Source of the DNA: JAJRZL01 sp964557855
GTDB taxonomy: Bacteria; Zixibacteria; MSB-5A5; GN15; FEB-12
NCBI GenBank assembly: GCA_964557855.1
Contig: CAZLBP010000011.1
Coordinates: 1-64,000, forward strand
Direction: 5' to 3'
Length of the DNA: 64,000 bases
The notes beneath the pieces are model-generated. The model did not search any database. It was not told where the DNA came from and was given only the letters and a program-made list of their open reading frames with translations. Within the stretch, counting starts at the first letter, position 1. Each line of letters opens with the position of its first letter. Positions 22,280 to 31,261 of the stretch are shown here, piece after piece. The position numbers were made by a program, and so were the translations under genes.

Positions 22280-23716
22280 ATGAATCCCTCAATTTTCCTG
22301 CTTTACCCCTCATGTTTCTATTATCCCACCTGGATGGAACGGGTGGAGTTGAAGACATCACTTGTCTGGCTAGGATCGTACCTGAATCGGTCGTATCCAG
22401 TCACATTTGCCGATTTCGAAATCGAGATCGGCCGCCCCAATTCCAGGGTACAGATCAAACGTTTCAAACGCAAAGTCCGGGAATACCTTCAGAACCAAGA
22501 GTTCGACATTCTGGCGATCTCATGCTGGACCAGCCTTTCTTACCAGGCCAGTGTAGCCACGGCTGAAATCTGTCGTGAGCTGTTTCCGGACAAGCTGATA
22601 GTAGTCGGTGGATATCATCCATCAGCCCGTCCCAACGAATTCGTCGAGAAAGGAAACCTCTTTGACTATATCATCCGTGGCGAAGGGGAACTGGCCCTGG
22701 AAGAAATTGCCGCCTCCTGCGCCGGGAAGCGACCGAGCTCACCGCAAGTTGTCACCGGGGCACCGGTTACGGCGGCACATTTCGTTGACATCGATTGGCA
22801 GCTAACCGCCGATTTCGTGAAGCGCAATCTCGACGGGAATATCGACGCCGTCTATCCCTACCTGTCGCGGGGATGTCCATTCGACTGTTCCTTTTGCATG
22901 GAACCCTCCAAAGACCGCACCTGGCGGTCTTTCTCGCCCGAACGAGCCCTCGATCAGCTTATGTCAATAAACGAACGTTTCCATTCGTTTTCGATCGGCA
23001 TATCGGATGCCTGTTTCGGTATGCGTTCCGGTTGGCGAAAAGATTTTCTGAGCCGGCTCGTGGAAAGTAAACCTGATTTCTGGGTCGTTTTCGAGACGAG
23101 ACCGGAGTATCTCGACCCAGATGATATCGCGCTTCTAAGCCATCTAAACGTTGAAGTGCAATTCGGTCTCGAAAGCGGTTCACCGGAGATGCTGCGTATC
23201 ATGAAAAAGACCAGGCGACCGGAACAGTATCTGGAGAAATTCCGGGAAGTGAGTCGGCTCCTGACCGAACACCGGGTGCTGCATCGCGCCAATCTGATTT
23301 TCAACCATCCCGGTGAAACTCACCAGACATTGCGGGAAACATTCGCCTATATGGACCGGGCGCTGGAAGTGGACAACTCCTATCTCATGTGGGCCTGTCA
23401 CGGGTTCATGCATTTCCCCGGATGCGCTATCGATTCCGACCGCAACTTTTACGAACGAGAATACGGCAGCCGGTTTCCATGCGGCGACTGGTGGCTGCAC
23501 GATTCCGATCAGTATGAGGCCAGCATGAACGTGATACCATCCCGGGATCTGGACAATGGGAATGTCGGTCTCTGGCAGCGCATGTTGGACGAACGTCAGA
23601 ATCGAATGAAGAGCTGTCTTTCGGAAAAGGCATACCGGTTTGCTGCCCGGAAATACTTCCTCGACTGGCAAAACGATCAGCGCTACAGGCAAGCTCTGCA
23701 AGGCATATCACCGTAA
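22280..23716 (+). CDS. B12-binding domain radical SAM protein, candidate peptide maturase
   Basis: A 478-residue enzyme. The N-terminal region (about 1-190) has the cobalamin-binding Rossmann layout (FDILAISCWTSLSYQ, then KLIVVGGYHPSARPNEFV and YIIRGEGELALEEIA). The radical SAM core follows with the [4Fe-4S] motif C199-x3-C203-x2-C206 (GCPFDCSFCME) and LNVEVQFGLESGSPEML. No SPASM-type C-terminal Cys cluster is apparent, but several Cys and Trp residues occur in the last 120 residues. The class includes methyltransferases and other enzymes acting on peptides, lipids and tRNA. The immediately upstream short peptides favour a peptide substrate. Its stop overlaps the convergent amidotransferase gene by nine bases. 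Confidence 0.88.
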   Translation: MNPSIFLLYPSCFYYPTWMERVELKTSLVWLGSYLNRSYPVTFADFEIEIGRPNSRVQIKRFKRKVREYLQNQEFDILAISCWTSLSYQASVATAEICRELFPDKLIVVGGYHPSARPNEFVEKGNLFDYIIRGEGELALEEIAASCAGKRPSSPQVVTGAPVTAAHFVDIDWQLTADFVKRNLDGNIDAVYPYLSRGCPFDCSFCMEPSKDRTWRSFSPERALDQLMSINERFHSFSIGISDACFGMRSGWRKDFLSRLVESKPDFWVVFETRPEYLDPDDIALLSHLNVEVQFGLESGSPEMLRIMKKTRRPEQYLEKFREVSRLLTEHRVLHRANLIFNHPGETHQTLRETFAYMDRALEVDNSYLMWACHGFMHFPGCAIDSDRNFYEREYGSRFPCGDWWLHDSDQYEASMNVIPSRDLDNGNVGLWQRMLDERQNRMKSCLSEKAYRFAARKYFLDWQNDQRYRQALQGISP

Positions 23717-24403
23717 TCCGAAAAAATTCTCAAGCAGCTTGAAGTTGTTTCTCCGCGTGTCCGCGGACACGGCTTCAAACTCCGTCACGATTTCGTCCTG
23801 CGTCTTGCCCGCTTCAGTCGCTTCACGGTGATACGTCTTACACCACAGCGATACATCTGCCACAGTCGGCTCCAAATGGAATTGCAAACCGATGGCGTTC
23901 CCTTTGCGGAAAGCCTGGTTCTTGCAGTCTACGCCCTCCGCCAACAGTTCCGCACCGGCCGGTATGGAAAACGTGTCATTATGCCAGTGAAATACATCGA
24001 ACCCAGTGTCGATACCTGCGAATATTGAATCGTTCAACCCGGCCTTCGTCAACGAGACCTGATACGTCCCGATCTCCCTGACTTTGTTCGGCATCACTTT
24101 CGCACCCAGCATGTGCGCCAGCATTTGTGCCCCGAAACAGATGCCCAGATAGGGAACGTCATTTCTGACCGCCTGTGCTACCAGAGCATAGAGCTTCTTA
24201 AGGTAATCGTGCTCGAAATACCTGTAGGCCGGATGCGGGCAGCCGAGGTTGATAATAGCGCCGACTTCATCTATACCCGGCAGAGCATCGTCTCGGTACG
24301 TATGAACCACTATGTATGACCGACCCTTCTTGTCGAGCCAGTCACTGATGGTTCCCGCCGATTCGGCTTCGCAGTTTTGAGAGATCAGAATTGGTTTTGG
24401 CAT
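23708..24403 (-). CDS. Class I glutamine amidotransferase
   Basis: A 231-residue stand-alone class I GATase domain, related to the GMP synthase glutaminase domain. Catalytic residues are visible: Cys89 in YLGICFGAQ, His176 and Glu178 in GLQFHLEPT. It is last in the minus-strand polyamine gene run, 69 bases after the spermidine synthase stop. Stand-alone members hydrolyse glutamine or gamma-glutamyl amides; PuuD-like removal of gamma-glutamyl groups from polyamine intermediates would fit the context, but is not shown by sequence. Co-transcription with the spe genes is likely. Confidence 0.82.
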   Translation of the reverse strand: MPKPILISQNCEAESAGTISDWLDKKGRSYIVVHTYRDDALPGIDEVGAIINLGCPHPAYRYFEHDYLKKLYALVAQAVRNDVPYLGICFGAQMLAHMLGAKVMPNKVREIGTYQVSLTKAGLNDSIFAGIDTGFDVFHWHNDTFSIPAGAELLAEGVDCKNQAFRKGNAIGLQFHLEPTVADVSLWCKTYHREATEAGKTQDEIVTEFEAVSADTRRNNFKLLENFFGLR

Positions 24404-24472
24404 GGATGGTATATCATAGGGCGGGAGCTGTCGCGGTCTTCCGGGTGGACTTCATTGTCCCACAGCTGAAAT

Positions 24473-25372
24473 TCACTCCGCTACCAACTTCCGCACAAAC
24501 TCCGGCAACGCAAACGCCCCGCGATGCACGTTGTCGTTGTAGTATCGGGTCGTCAGGCCCCGCTTATCGTAGCGCGCCTGGTTAAAATCTTCCACTGGAT
24601 CGTATTTCTTGCTGCAGAACGCAAACGACCAGAAGCCGGAAGGATAAATCGGCATAAAGCAGATGTACATACGCACGAGAGGAAACACTTGTTTCAGATT
24701 CCAATAGAGCGTGCGGACGGTCTTCTGATTGTAAAAGGGGGATTCCGATTGCGCCACCATTATGCCGTCATCACGAAGTCGGTCGAGCACTTGCTGGTGA
24801 AAGGACTTCTGAAACAAGTCGGCAGCCGGTCCCACCGGATCCGACAGGTCCATTAGCGCAACATCAAACAGTTCATCTGTCTCTTCAATAAACTGCTTGC
24901 CATCCCGAAATATGAGCTTCGCACGGGCATCATTGAGACCGCTCGTTAACGAGGGAAAGTGCCTTTTCGATGTTTCCACAACCAGTTCGTCAAGTTCGCA
25001 CATAGTGCAGTTCTTGACCTCCGGGTGTTTCATGACTTCTGTCAAAGCGCCACAATCTCCGCCCCCGATAATGAGGACATTGTCCGGTTGAGGATGCACG
25101 AACAACGGGACATGCGTGATCATTTCGTTGTAGGCGTTGTTATCGTTGTCGCATACCATGAGAGAGCCGTACAGGGCCAGCATTTTACCGAAGTCTCTGG
25201 TTTCGAGTACGTCAATCCGCTGGTACTCCGATTGCACGGATTCGACAATCCGGTCAACTTTGACCGTCAAGCCTGACAGGCCGTCGTGCAGTTCCGAATA
25301 CCAGACATTCCAAAGGTTTTCCATCCCTTCTTCTCGAACGTATGCGTCGGACACGGTCGTTTTCTTCTCCAT
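24473..25372 (-). CDS. speE: Spermidine synthase (polyamine aminopropyltransferase)
   Basis: A 299-residue aminopropyltransferase that joins decarboxylated AdoMet to putrescine. Motifs: the decarboxy-AdoMet loop IGGGDCGALTEVMKHP (a Cys replaces the usual second Gly of GGGDGG), CELDELVVETSKRHFP for the adenosine, and the catalytic DLSDPVGPA segment. The N-terminal beta domain holds YQRIDVLETRDFGKML. The ATG lies four bases after the decarboxylase stop. Together with the AdoMet decarboxylase and ornithine-type decarboxylase upstream this makes a complete putrescine to spermidine route. Confidence 0.93.
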   Translation of the reverse strand: MEKKTTVSDAYVREEGMENLWNVWYSELHDGLSGLTVKVDRIVESVQSEYQRIDVLETRDFGKMLALYGSLMVCDNDNNAYNEMITHVPLFVHPQPDNVLIIGGGDCGALTEVMKHPEVKNCTMCELDELVVETSKRHFPSLTSGLNDARAKLIFRDGKQFIEETDELFDVALMDLSDPVGPAADLFQKSFHQQVLDRLRDDGIMVAQSESPFYNQKTVRTLYWNLKQVFPLVRMYICFMPIYPSGFWSFAFCSKKYDPVEDFNQARYDKRGLTTRYYNDNVHRGAFALPEFVRKLVAE

Positions 25373-25376
25373 CGGC

Positions 25377-26546
25377 TTAGTCTATTTCCAGGTATTCCGG
25401 TCTCCTGAGCGCGTTAAAATTCGAGCCCGAGACCGCACAATAGGCTCCGGTGGAGGCAAAGGCGATCTTGTCTCCCACCTGATGCTCCGGCAGCATCAAT
25501 CCGTCGTACATCACATCGAACGAATCACAGGTCGGACCCGACAGCACGCTCAACAGTTCGTTTCCCTTGCGGTTGCTGATAACCGGATACTGACAGTGGT
25601 CATACAACATGCCGGAAAAGGTCGAGTACAAACCATCATCGAGGTAGTACCACATTTTGCCGTCGCGCAATGCCCGGCCGACCACGGACGCCACCAGCGT
25701 CACCGGCGTTGCCGCGATGAACCGTCCCGGCTCGCAGATGACTCTTATGCCGCGTCGTATGTGCCGGTCCAGGGCGTCATTTATGGGTCGGCAGAATTCT
25801 TCTATGTCAGGCACCGGTTCCACGTATTCCACCGGAAACCCACCGCCGATGTCCAGGAGTCTCGTGTCGAAACCGGCCAGGTCCAGCTCATTGATAAGCG
25901 CATGTGCTTCCTGAATCGCAAGTACGTAGTTGTCGCTGTATATGCACTGTGAGCCCAGGTGAAAACACAGCCCGTAGAACTCGTGTCCGTTTTCTTCGAT
26001 CTTTCCGGCCAGCTCAATGACATCTCCGGGCGGACATCCGAACTTGTACTGTAGATTGACGACCGCGTTGGTGTTGGTGGGAATGCGAAACCGGACCAGG
26101 ATCTTCAGCTTCTTGTGCGTGTACCTGGCCAACTTGCAGACTTCGTCGGGATTGTCCACCACGAAAGTCTCGATTCCCTCTCCGACAGCATAGTCGAACT
26201 CGGGCAATGACTTGATCGGGTGAGAGTGTATGAGAGTCGATGGATCGAGGTCGTATTTGTTGACCAGGTCGATCTCTCCGGCTGAACAGACATCGAAGCT
26301 GCCACCGAGTCGATGCACTTCATTTATGAAGAGGGTATGATTGTTGGGTTTGATCGCATAGTGGATACCCACCCGAGGCAGCGCCGCGTGCAGGTCGAGA
26401 TAGTTGCGGCGAACGGCCGACCGCGATAGCAACAAAACCGGAGTCACGAGGTCCCGGCGACCAAACACCTCTCGGAGAACGTCGGCATTTCCACCTTTCC
26501 TTCGTGAGCCTTGCTCAAATCTCTCAAAATCGACACATGGTGTCAT
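25377..26546 (-). CDS. Ornithine-type decarboxylase, PLP fold-type III
   Basis: A 389-residue alanine-racemase-fold decarboxylase. Lys66 in HYAIKPNN binds PLP, GSFDVCSAGEIDLV and GLCFHLGSQC are group motifs, LDIGGGFPVEY and CEPGRF contact PLP phosphate, and Cys340 in GPTCDSFDV is the active-site Cys from the partner subunit. The AIKPNN and GPTCDS signatures match eukaryote-like ornithine decarboxylases, though lysine or both substrates are possible in bacteria. It follows the AdoMet decarboxylase gene by 13 bases and precedes speE by four. Start ATG at 26546 has GAGAGGA upstream. Confidence 0.9.
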   Translation of the reverse strand: MTPCVDFERFEQGSRRKGGNADVLREVFGRRDLVTPVLLLSRSAVRRNYLDLHAALPRVGIHYAIKPNNHTLFINEVHRLGGSFDVCSAGEIDLVNKYDLDPSTLIHSHPIKSLPEFDYAVGEGIETFVVDNPDEVCKLARYTHKKLKILVRFRIPTNTNAVVNLQYKFGCPPGDVIELAGKIEENGHEFYGLCFHLGSQCIYSDNYVLAIQEAHALINELDLAGFDTRLLDIGGGFPVEYVEPVPDIEEFCRPINDALDRHIRRGIRVICEPGRFIAATPVTLVASVVGRALRDGKMWYYLDDGLYSTFSGMLYDHCQYPVISNRKGNELLSVLSGPTCDSFDVMYDGLMLPEHQVGDKIAFASTGAYCAVSGSNFNALRRPEYLEID

Positions 26547-26559
26547 TTCTGATTCCTCT

Positions 26560-26979
26560 CTATCTCACGCATGAAGCAGTTTTCGGCTGTCTTCTTCGGA
26601 AGGGCTTGTGATCTATGATCTCATCCTTGTGGGAGGGCATGCCTCGTTTGATTTCACTGACGTGAACATCGATCGCTTCCAGCTTGTCCTTGACATAATC
26701 CAGAGCGATATAGGGATCAACTGTTTCACCGCAGGTAAAGAAGTCAAGTGCGGCATAGCCGTACTCCGGCCAGGTATGTACGGAAAAATGCGATTCCGCA
26801 ATCACCACTACCCCGGATACACCATGAGGATTGTAGCGGTGCAACACCGACCGGACAATTGTCGCACCGGATAATCGAACAGCTTCCTCCAAACACTCCT
26901 TAAGTGCTTCCGTATCATCCAGTTTGCCCTTATTGCAACCGGACAATTCAACGACCAGATGACGTCCGAGTATCTTCAT
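26560..26979 (-). CDS. speH: S-adenosylmethionine decarboxylase proenzyme
   Basis: A 139-residue class 1B (Bacillus/Thermotoga-type) AdoMet decarboxylase proenzyme. Self-cleavage between Glu62 and Ser63 (AESHFSVHTWPE) would form the pyruvoyl group; His68 and Cys83 (FFTCG) are the processing and proton-donor residues and sit at the positions known for the Thermotoga enzyme. It supplies decarboxylated AdoMet for spermidine synthase two genes downstream. The C-terminal extension (SHKDEIIDHKPFRRRQPKT) is basic. An excellent ribosome binding site (AAGGAGGG) precedes the ATG. Confidence 0.95.
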   Translation of the reverse strand: MKILGRHLVVELSGCNKGKLDDTEALKECLEEAVRLSGATIVRSVLHRYNPHGVSGVVVIAESHFSVHTWPEYGYAALDFFTCGETVDPYIALDYVKDKLEAIDVHVSEIKRGMPSHKDEIIDHKPFRRRQPKTASCVR

Positions 26980-27015
26980 GTTGTATCCCTCCTTTCCTGG
27001 ATCTGAGGGTTGCGA

Positions 27016-27558
27016 TTACATGTGGGGCGGTGAAGTAATCCATAAAAACTCCGTTACCCTGCCGCTCGCATTGACGAACTGATGGGGTTGATCCGCCTTG
27101 TAGTAAAAACAGTGCTTGTCGGGTACCGTATGTTCCGTTTCCTTAACAATTAGAGTCAATATGCCTTTCAGAACAAAGCCGAATTGTTCTCCGGGCATAG
27201 GCTCCAGCTCCTCTAACTTTTCACCAGGCCTCAACTTAATCAATATGGGATTCATAATCTTGTTAGTTGAACCCGGCACCAACAACTCGAATTTGGAGGC
27301 GCCCTGCCCATTCATATCAATACGCTCCCTGGGCCCGAAAACGACCTGCGGAGTCTTCGTATCGGCGAAAAACTCACCCAACGACACGCCCAGCGCCTCC
27401 AGAATGTCCCCGAGTGAATCAAGGTTGATTGAGGTCTGGTCGTTTTCCAGTTGAGATATAAACCCGCGAGTCAGCCGAGCTCGGTTGGCCAATTCCTCCT
27501 GGGTCAAGTCTGAGGCTAATCGTAGCGCCTTTATTTTGCCGCCAATTGCCATTTTCAT
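27016..27558 (-). CDS. XRE-cupin transcriptional regulator of the polyamine operon
   Basis: A 180-residue regulator with an N-terminal helix-turn-helix (residues 8-62, LTQEELANRARLTRGFISQL) and a C-terminal cupin (about 95-178, with PGEKLEELEPMPGEQFGFVL and the closing KADQPHQFVNASG). This layout is that of PuuR-type and related small-molecule-sensing repressors. As first gene of the spe operon, a polyamine or precursor is the probable signal; that is inference. A palindrome in the leader (27583-27604) would suit autoregulation. The ATG lacks a strong ribosome binding site. Confidence 0.88.
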   Translation of the reverse strand: MKMAIGGKIKALRLASDLTQEELANRARLTRGFISQLENDQTSINLDSLGDILEALGVSLGEFFADTKTPQVVFGPRERIDMNGQGASKFELLVPGSTNKIMNPILIKLRPGEKLEELEPMPGEQFGFVLKGILTLIVKETEHTVPDKHCFYYKADQPHQFVNASGRVTEFLWITSPPHM

Positions 27559-27582
27559 AGTTTCGCATGCTCACAATCGTGC

Positions 27583-27604
27583 ACATTTAACACGACACAA
27601 ATGT
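27583..27604 (-). promoter_or_regulatory. Candidate operator for the XRE-cupin regulator
   Basis: ACATTT, ten bases, AAATGT: a perfect dyad in the leader between the predicted promoter and the regulator start. Position just downstream of the -10 box is suitable for repression. Binding is inferred only. Confidence 0.45.
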
Positions 27605-27620
27605 TTAATAAAGGAGGCGT

Positions 27621-27648
27621 AAAATAACAGGAAACGAAAAGTTGTCAA
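27621..27648 (-). promoter_or_regulatory. Promoter of the polyamine operon
   Basis: On the minus strand, TTGACA (27648-27643), 16-base spacer and TATTTT (27626-27621). Perfect -35 box, reading into the regulator and spe genes. Confidence 0.65.
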
Positions 27649-28022
27649 GACCTTTTTCGATTTGAACGACGTTTTTTACAGCAAAGTTACATGAGTTGAA
27701 ATGCAAATAGTGGAGAGACGTTTTTGCACCCGGCGGCGGTCGTGTTTACTTATAAACACTCGGGCCAAACGACCGGTATCCTGACCGGCGGAGTACCGAC
27801 GCCGGGGGGTAATGTAAAGAAGAATGTGCAAAAAGATGTATCCATAGGGCGTGCCGTTTCGTCGTTTCGGAGAGCCAAAGATGTTGCTCAATTTGCCGAA
27901 GTCTCATTCCAGGCCAGCGACCGCTCTCGGGTTAAGCGGCTGTCGGCATCGTCTACACACTCTTCAAGATATTACCCGTCCTCTCTGCGGCTGCGACTTT
28001 GGGGTGACAAGTCACTCACAAT
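27649..28022. other. Gene-free divergent gap
   Basis: Between the polyamine operon promoter and the glycosyltransferase gene. Short open frames here lack ribosome binding sites. No clear plus-strand promoter was found, and nothing else was recognised. Confidence 0.4.
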
Positions 28023-29570
28023 ATGGTAGTTTCCCATTCAATGAAAACGAGAGAAACCGCAACGGACCGGCTGTTGCAGTTCATCCGCGCTCATCCGCTG
28101 GCATCGGTAATGATCGTTGCGTCGTCATTGCGTCTAATTGCCGTTCTCTCTTCGCAGGGGTATTTGTACTCCGATGATCACTATGAAACCGCCAGTGTCG
28201 CCTACAGTTGGCTGCGATACGGACTCCTGTCTCCGGAAGGGTATCTCAACACTCCGTGCGGAGATATCGCCCGGTTTCCACTCTACACGTTGTTCCTGCA
28301 TGGTATCATGCAGATCAACTATCTGTTCGGCATCGATGACCTGCATTCCATGATGTACAGCGTACGCGCGATTCATGCGGTCCTGTCTCTGCTGTCGGTG
28401 TGGGCGATCTTCCAAACGGTGAAGCTCGTCACGAAATCGTCTGATTATGCTCTGGCGGGCGGTCTGATCGCTGCGGCTCATTTTGCGGTGCCGATGCTGG
28501 CGGTGAGGAACTTGATTGAGGTTGTCGGCGGGCATTTCTGGATACTCACCATTTATCTGCTCTACAAGTACCAAATCGAGAGGAATAAGGGAGACTTAAT
28601 ATCGGCCGGCATTGTGGCCGGTTTGGCCTGGATGATCCGGTTTCAGATACTGTTCGCAGTGGTCGCCGTCCCACTCGTTCTCCTCTGGCAATATCGCCGC
28701 GTGCGCGCAAGCGCCCGGTTTTTGGTCGGATTCGTGATTATGGTCCTGCTGGCGGGCATTGTCGACTACTGGCTACTCGGCTCATTTCTGGCCAGCAGTG
28801 TCAATCATGTGAGGCAGGGACTAACGGAGACCGCTCCGTATGCCACAACGCTCTTCGTGTATCCGGCTTTTATTCTGGCCCTGTTCATTCCCCCACTGTC
28901 GATCATTGTGTTCGCGATGGCGAGTGCAAAGAAGTTTTGGCGCGAGCACGAGCTGCTCGTCTTCACCACCCTCAGTTTCATCATCATTCACACCGTCGCC
29001 CCGAGCCGCCAGGAACGATACATGTTTCCGATACTGCCGGTGCTTATACTCCTGTTCGTCCTGGTCATTCGGCACCAGTTCCAGGAGGGACGACTCCTGG
29101 CGCGCAAGAGACGACTGTTCATGTTTCTGGCGGGACCTTCCATTGCGGTGAACGTCATCCTCCTCGTCCCGGCCACGATCAACTACGGTCATAAGGGCCT
29201 TATCGAACCCCTGGTGTTTGTCGAGAACCAGAAAGAGGGCGCCGCGGTCTTCTATGTATTGCCGGAGAAGTACCGGATTTTCCCGTTGGATTACGGCGGC
29301 TACGAGGAGATCGACCGCTGGTACGTCTACGACTGGTCCGACCTGCAGCATTTCGACACCAGCGGGTTCGTCTACGACTCAGTAGATTATTTCATCCTTT
29401 ATCCCGGCACGCCCGACAAACTGCCGTCGTATGTCGACTCGTTGGAACACCGCACCGGGCCGCTCCGGCAGGTGTTCCACGCCGAGCCGTCGGTTGTCGA
29501 TCTTCTCCTGCGCCTGGCCAACCCGCGGCATAACAGAACGAATGAGGGGTGGGTGTATAGGGAGAAATAA
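28023..29570 (+). CDS. Membrane glycosyltransferase of the GT-C type
   Basis: A 515-residue polytopic protein with about 10 membrane segments. Asp residues in YLYSDDHYETASVAY after the first segment are where GT-C enzymes keep their catalytic acid, and SRQERYMFPILPVLIL recalls the Alg9/GT22 mannosyltransferase region; ArnT/GT39 is the alternative. The last 130 residues are soluble and periplasmic. Such enzymes use polyprenyl-phosphate sugars. Start is uncertain: ATG 28023 or 28041, neither with a good ribosome binding site. Stands alone; acceptor unknown. Confidence 0.75.
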   Translation: MVVSHSMKTRETATDRLLQFIRAHPLASVMIVASSLRLIAVLSSQGYLYSDDHYETASVAYSWLRYGLLSPEGYLNTPCGDIARFPLYTLFLHGIMQINYLFGIDDLHSMMYSVRAIHAVLSLLSVWAIFQTVKLVTKSSDYALAGGLIAAAHFAVPMLAVRNLIEVVGGHFWILTIYLLYKYQIERNKGDLISAGIVAGLAWMIRFQILFAVVAVPLVLLWQYRRVRASARFLVGFVIMVLLAGIVDYWLLGSFLASSVNHVRQGLTETAPYATTLFVYPAFILALFIPPLSIIVFAMASAKKFWREHELLVFTTLSFIIIHTVAPSRQERYMFPILPVLILLFVLVIRHQFQEGRLLARKRRLFMFLAGPSIAVNVILLVPATINYGHKGLIEPLVFVENQKEGAAVFYVLPEKYRIFPLDYGGYEEIDRWYVYDWSDLQHFDTSGFVYDSVDYFILYPGTPDKLPSYVDSLEHRTGPLRQVFHAEPSVVDLLLRLANPRHNRTNEGWVYREK

Positions 29571-29593
29571 GGGTAAACAAATCAGATGTGTGG

Positions 29594-29636
29594 CCGCGAT
29601 CTGTGATCGCGGAAGTACCGGGATCAGAGATCCCGG
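29594..29636. repeat. Twin hairpins of the dispersed palindrome family
   Basis: Two perfect 8-bp stems with 3-base loops, CCGCGATC TGT GATCGCGG (29594-29612) and CCGGGATC AGA GATCCCGG (29618-29636), lie between convergent genes. The first recurs with one change at 49975-49993. They may act as transcript ends for both sides, though no T-runs follow. Confidence 0.6.
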
Positions 29637-29670
29637 CCATGCAGTATTCATCCCGGCCCCCCTACGCCCC

Positions 29671-30723
29671 CTACGCCACTGTCACTTCCTTACACAGGTA
29701 CACGTCCTGGATCATATTGAGGAGTTCAACCCCTTCTTTCAACGGACGCTGGAACGACTTGCGGCCCGAAATCAACCCTGTGCCGCCGGCGCGTTTGTTG
29801 ATTACGGCCGTCCGTACGGCAGCTTCGAGGTCGCCCTTCCCTTTCGAGGCGCCGCCGGAATTGATCATACCGATCCGGCCCATATAGCAGTTGGCGATTT
29901 GATAGCGGCAGAGATCTATGGGGTTGTCGGATGTCAGATCGGTGTAAACTTTGTCGTGCGTCTTGCCGAAATCAATCGCCTGGTAGCCCTTGTTGGTTGT
30001 GGCCTGCTTCTGCTTGACGATGTCCGCCTCGATCGTCACGCCGATATGATTGGCCTGACCGGTCAGATCCGACGCCGTATGATAGTCCACACCGTCCTTT
30101 TTGAAGGCCGAGTTGCGCAAATAACACCACAGCACGGTGAACATCCCGAGTTCATGTGCCAGGCTGAACGCCTCCGAGACTTCCTGCAGCTGCCGCATGC
30201 CTTCTTCGGCGCCGAAATAAATCGTCGCGCCGACGCCGGCCGCGCCGAGGTTGAAGGCACTCTCCACCGAGGCAAACATCACCTGATCATACCGGTTGGG
30301 ATACGTCAACAGTTCGTTGTGGTTCAACTTGACAATGAACGGAAGCTTGTGCGCATATTTGCGGGAAATGGCGCCCAGCACGCCAAACGTCGAAGCCACG
30401 CCGTTACAGCCGCCTTCTATGGCCAGTTCTATTATCTTCTCCGGATCAAAAAAACCGGGATTGGGGGCAAACGATGCCCCGCCGGAATGCTCGATACCCT
30501 GGTCGACCGGCAGAATGGACAGATACCCGGTCCCGGCCAGGCGGCCGTGATTGAATATCCGGTGCAGCGCTGCCATTACACGCGGCGAGCGATCCGACTG
30601 TGAAACGACGTTATCGATGAAATTCGGCCCCGGCAAGTACAGGGCTGACTTGGGGATCCCTTTGCATTCGTATGTCAAAAGGTCCTTGTCGCTGCCCAGC
30701 ATTTGTTCGATTTTATTAATCAT
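29671..30723 (-). CDS. fbaB: Class I fructose-bisphosphate aldolase (DhnA/FbaB type)
   Basis: A 350-residue Schiff-base aldolase of the archaeal-type DhnA group. Visible: LSILPVDQGIEHSGG near the N-terminus, PFIVKLNHNELL, GAAGVGATIYFG, GMFTVLWCYLRN, GRIGMINSGGASKGKGDLEA and RAGGTGLISGRKSFQRP at the phosphate-binding end. It interconverts fructose 1,6-bisphosphate and the triose phosphates in the cytoplasm. The frame is open upstream, but the ATG at 30723 has GGGAG eight bases before it and gives the family start. It is alone and convergent with the glycosyltransferase gene. Confidence 0.9.
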   Translation of the reverse strand: MINKIEQMLGSDKDLLTYECKGIPKSALYLPGPNFIDNVVSQSDRSPRVMAALHRIFNHGRLAGTGYLSILPVDQGIEHSGGASFAPNPGFFDPEKIIELAIEGGCNGVASTFGVLGAISRKYAHKLPFIVKLNHNELLTYPNRYDQVMFASVESAFNLGAAGVGATIYFGAEEGMRQLQEVSEAFSLAHELGMFTVLWCYLRNSAFKKDGVDYHTASDLTGQANHIGVTIEADIVKQKQATTNKGYQAIDFGKTHDKVYTDLTSDNPIDLCRYQIANCYMGRIGMINSGGASKGKGDLEAAVRTAVINKRAGGTGLISGRKSFQRPLKEGVELLNMIQDVYLCKEVTVA

Positions 30724-31261
30724 GGTAAACTCTCCCACAGTTATGGTTCCACTATCCTCTCTAACATAATAAGTATCACTTTTGCGGACCGAGCGCAACT
30801 AGTTTTGGCCCGTGGTTTTGGAAGCAGCCAGGAGAGGCTTCGGCGCGCGTACCGGCGAGCCATGCGATTATCGTTCCGGAAGCTCATCGCGGCAATAAAT
30901 CTGCCCCCCCAACAGACTCTCACCTAAGCGGCGATTCGAAGCTGCTGTTTATGATCCACGTTAATCTCGCGCAGGATGCGTTCCGTAGGCATTAGTTCCG
31001 CCGCGCCACTTCTAAGACGGCCCCGGGACATCCGCCGTCCACAAATGCCGGGCTCCTGTTCTAGTCTCGTTCAGTAAGCCCAACTGTTGAACAGTGAACT
31101 ACCATCGCGCCCCTGAACGAGAATCGCGCGCGTCGCGTACTCCATTGGCACGTAATAACTTACAGATAGTGACCGAATGACTGCCTTCCAGCACGTTTCT
31201 TGCAATTACCGGAATAGGCTTTTTGTGTCAAAGACAAGAACTCGAAACGGGGGTATAGATT
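30724..31261. other. Gene-free divergent gap
   Basis: About 540 bases between the aldolase and the lipoprotein genes. No convincing gene, RNA or repeat was recognised; it should hold the promoters for both divergent genes but no clean -35/-10 pair was found. Confidence 0.4.
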
